Of a stretch of 6,712 bases of DNA, positions 4,975-6,712 are shown in pieces. Under the pieces are notes generated by a model that searched no databases, was not told where the DNA came from, and worked only from the letters and a program-made list of their open reading frames with translations. Made by a program: the position numbers and the translations under genes. How positions within the stretch are numbered: the stretch's first letter is position 1; the number at the start of each line of letters is the position of its first letter. Source of the stretch: Candidatus Adlerbacteria bacterium (GTDB lineage: Bacteria; Patescibacteriota; Minisyncoccia; Phycocordibacterales; SBAW01); NCBI GenBank assembly GCA_903824155.1, contig CAIJVL010000033.1, positions 1-6,712 on the forward strand. The letters run 5' to 3'.

Positions 4975-6130
4975 TATCGGAACTTATCACGTTAAAGTGG
5001 TCATCGCGGAAAGCACGGATAACCCGATGCAGCCTCCGCGGATTTTGGGCACCGGCTACGCCGAGAGCCGCGGACTTAAAAACGGCTACATCGTTTCTAT
5101 CGGCGACGTGTCGCGCTCGGTCGCGGCAGCTCTTAACCAGGCATCCAAAGCTGCGCGCATTAAGGTAAAGCGCGCCTACCTCGGCATTGGTGGCGTTGGA
5201 CTCGAGGAGGCCTTTAGCCGCGGCGAAACGGTCGTCGAGCGCGGCGACTCCGAGATTACCGCACGCGACCTTCCGCGCGCCATAGCCGCCAGCGAAAAGG
5301 CCTTGCCGCCGAGTGCTATATTGAACCGCAAAATAATCCACACGATACCGCTGCGCTACAGTGTCGACGGCGTTCGGGTCCTTGGCGGCAGCCCCATTGG
5401 CATGAAAGGCCAGCGTGTTGCGGTCGAGACTCTTTTTATTACCTGCCTTGAGAGGCACGTTAACGATTTAGTAGATGCAGTCGAGCAAGCGGGCGTCGAG
5501 GTAGAGGATGTCGTTGCTTCACCCCTTGCCGCAAGCTTTGTCGCATTAAGCAAAATGCAAAAGCGCGTAGGGTCTGTCTTGGCCAACATCGGCTCCGAAA
5601 CTCTTTCTATAATTGTGTTTGAAGATACCGTACCCGTTTCAATAAAAGTATTTCCGGTGGGCTCCAGCGATATCACCAACGACTTGGCGCTCGGGTTGCG
5701 CATTAGCCCCGAAGAAGCCGATCAATTAAAACAAGGAGCCGTGCTTGGCGCCCCCTACCCGCGCCGCAAGATAGACGACGTTATCGGCCGGCGCGTAACC
5801 GACATGTTTAAACTGGTCGAAGCGCATCTTAAAAAAATCGGCAAGAGCGAACTTTTGCCCGGCGGGATTATTTTAACCGGCGGAGGCTCGGGCGTTGCCA
5901 CCATGTCCGACTTGGCCAAAGCGGTGCTTAAACTCCCTTCGCGCACCGCGACCATGGAGAGCGGCGTTGCTTCTAAAATGCAGCTTAAAGATGGTTCATG
6001 GGCAGTTGCGTATGGCCTTACGATTTGGGGCCTTACCGCCGGCGGCGACTTTGAAGGCAGCAGCGAAGGGCTTGGCATTGGCGACATGTTTAGCCAAGCC
6101 TGGCGTTGGTTCAAAAAGTTCTTGCCGTAA
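4949..6130 (+). CDS. ftsA: Cell division protein FtsA
   Basis: FtsA is the actin-fold protein that tethers FtsZ filaments to the inner membrane and recruits later division proteins. The 393-residue product has the phosphate-1 loop GIDIGT (7-12), the 1C/SHS2 region (about 85-160, with ITARDLPRAI and IPLRYSVDGV), the adenosine motif ILTGGGSG (308-315) and a C-terminal amphipathic helix (379-393, DMFSQAWRWFKKFLP) preceded by a Gly/Ser-rich linker; this helix is the membrane-targeting sequence. The phosphate-2 loop, normally DIGGGTTD, reads NIGSETLS (213-220), so nucleotide handling may differ. The start ATG at 4949 lies inside ybeY, with a 26-base overlap and no clear Shine-Dalgarno; the conserved GIDIGT begins 7 residues in, which supports it. 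No ftsZ follows, although ftsA-ftsZ adjacency is usual. A terminator overlaps the stop codon. Confidence 0.95.
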   Translation: MSKPIVGIDIGTYHVKVVIAESTDNPMQPPRILGTGYAESRGLKNGYIVSIGDVSRSVAAALNQASKAARIKVKRAYLGIGGVGLEEAFSRGETVVERGDSEITARDLPRAIAASEKALPPSAILNRKIIHTIPLRYSVDGVRVLGGSPIGMKGQRVAVETLFITCLERHVNDLVDAVEQAGVEVEDVVASPLAASFVALSKMQKRVGSVLANIGSETLSIIVFEDTVPVSIKVFPVGSSDITNDLALGLRISPEEADQLKQGAVLGAPYPRRKIDDVIGRRVTDMFKLVEAHLKKIGKSELLPGGIILTGGGSGVATMSDLAKAVLKLPSRTATMESGVASKMQLKDGSWAVAYGLTIWGLTAGGDFEGSSEGLGIGDMFSQAWRWFKKFLP

Positions 6131-6159
6131 ACTTCAAGGTCGAACCTTGAAGTTTATTG
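6129..6159 (+). terminator. Terminator of the rpsU-ybeY-ftsA unit
   Basis: AACTTCAAGGT (6130-6140) pairs perfectly with ACCTTGAAGTT (6144-6154) around a CGA loop, with one more A:T pair (6129, 6155). The 5' arm starts within the ftsA stop codon. The tail is short and mixed (TTTATT), so efficiency is uncertain, and it overlaps the -35 of the next promoter by three bases. Confidence 0.7.
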
Positions 6160-6218
6160 ACAAAGTTCAATTTTGGGAGCATAGTGTTTTTGGACATTCA
6201 TTCTATAGGGAGATAGCG
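6157..6218 (+). promoter_or_regulatory. Promoter and ribosome-binding site for the unknown gene pair
   Basis: The -35 is consensus TTGACA (6157-6162), the spacer is 17 bases, and CATAGT (6180-6185) matches the -10 at 4 of 6 positions. Transcription is predicted near 6192. A Shine-Dalgarno AGGGAG (6207-6212) sits 6 bases before the ATG at 6219. This is the best sigma-70-like promoter in the window and separates these genes from the ftsA unit. Confidence 0.75.
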
Positions 6219-6578
6219 ATGCCTTTCACTTTCAGCCCAAAACTTATCGCTACAGCAGTTGAGGAGGTCGCAGAAAAGCACCGCACCACTTCTCGCGCAG
6301 GCGAAGAGATAATCCAGGAGGCCGCAAGGCAGCTTGTTGCAGAAGCATACGAATATGCAGGACGCTACAACCACGACTATCCGCCGTCGCCGACCGGCAT
6401 AACCATTCCGTCAAACGAATTTGGTTCGCCAGCAATGTTGGCAGAAACGATGAGAAAAGATCATCGTCAGACACTGTTGCACTTCTTTATTGCAGCAGGC
6501 GTCTCACAAGCCACGGCCAATCAGATTGTCGATACAGACATATTGCACCTTGGAGAGCAGAATGGTCAAAAAGGTTAA
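6219..6578 (+). CDS. Uncharacterised small protein (119 aa)
   Basis: I do not recognise this protein. It is probably soluble and largely helical, with no membrane segment, signal peptide or cysteine. It has a first amphipathic stretch at about 8-47 (acidic, Ala-rich), a turn-rich middle with NHDYPPSPTG (51-60), and a second helical part at about 72-112 (LAETMRKDHRQTLLHFF, VSQATANQIVDTDILHL). The ATG at 6219 is fixed by the AGGGAG site and a good promoter; the frame is open upstream into ftsA but that is a shadow. Its last 17 bases overlap the next start, so the two are probably translated together. It has more AT-rich codons than ftsA, which may suggest a different origin, though the sample is small. 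Confidence 0.7.
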   Translation: MPFTFSPKLIATAVEEVAEKHRTTSRAGEEIIQEAARQLVAEAYEYAGRYNHDYPPSPTGITIPSNEFGSPAMLAETMRKDHRQTLLHFFIAAGVSQATANQIVDTDILHLGEQNGQKG

Positions 6579-6712
6579 TAAATCTCGTAAGCCACACCCT
6601 ATCGATACGGAAATGGAGCCGTTTGCACAAGATGCAGAGCTCTTCAATAAGCGTGTTAAGGACTTGATGGAGTCCTACCACACGCAGTTCCCACATCTAT
6701 CCTCACAGAGCC
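6562..6712 (+). CDS. Uncharacterised protein, 5' part (continues beyond the window)
   Basis: A frame opens with ATG at 6562 and stays open to the window end (50 full codons). It is preceded by GGAG (6552-6555) at 6 bases and overlaps the 119-aa gene by 17 bases, an arrangement typical of translational coupling. The N-terminus is basic (MVKKVNKSRKPHP), then acidic and helical (EPFAQDAELFNKRVKDLMESY). No family can be named from this fragment and the rest of the protein is not visible. Confidence 0.65.
   Translation, partial: MVKKVNKSRKPHPIDTEMEPFAQDAELFNKRVKDLMESYHTQFPHLSSQS

Noticed and set aside
4940..5458. Minus-strand open frame of 172 codons inside ftsA
   Set aside because: Antisense shadow of the conserved FtsA sequence; no start signals or recognisable domain.
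5895..6218. Upstream extension of the 119-aa gene into ftsA
   Set aside because: The extra 108 codons overlap FtsA in another frame, and the promoter and AGGGAG site place the start at 6219.

Overview
The window reads as a compact housekeeping segment from a small bacterial genome, most likely a Parcubacteria/Patescibacteria (CPR) lineage. The evidence is indirect: a divergent 84-residue bS21-like protein, a very short YbeY, an FtsA with a non-canonical phosphate-2 loop, and a histidyl-tRNA-synthetase-like protein whose catalytic motifs are eroded, a type I recall from CPR genomes. Base composition is moderately GC-rich, and genes sit close together on both strands. I see no phage, insertion sequence, CRISPR array or tRNA.

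Layout from left to right. Positions 1-717 (+) hold the 3' end of a ribosomal protein S1-type gene, closed by a strong hairpin terminator that lies between convergent genes. Positions 783-1855 (-) hold two separate genes that each carry an OmpR/PhoB-type winged-helix DNA-binding domain without a receiver domain; each has its own recognisable ribosome-binding site and they are separated by a terminator and a promoter. Next on the minus strand is pth (peptidyl-tRNA hydrolase). Its start lies about 65 bases from the divergent lepB (signal peptidase I, +). Behind lepB, 34 bases downstream, comes the HisRS-like gene, then rpsU (bS21), ybeY (rRNA-maturation endoribonuclease) and ftsA (divisome actin homologue). 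The last three are tightly packed, with ybeY and ftsA overlapping by 26 bases. A terminator overlaps the ftsA stop codon. After it, a near-consensus promoter drives two overlapping genes of unknown function, the second running off the window.

Functional themes are translation (S1, Pth, bS21, YbeY and the HisRS-like protein), secretion (LepB) and cell division (FtsA). Two things stand out at the DNA level. First, pth, lepB and rpsU have no Shine-Dalgarno sequence, but each has a -10 hexamer that puts the predicted transcription start on or within a few bases of the start codon, so they look leaderless. The three genes of unknown or regulatory function with visible promoters carry ordinary Shine-Dalgarno sites. 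Second, at gene junctions the terminator tail runs straight into, or overlaps, the next gene's -35 element. I found no clearly new multi-gene system. The most novel candidates are the HisRS-like pseudoenzyme, the pair of receiver-less winged-helix proteins and the unknown gene pair at the right end.
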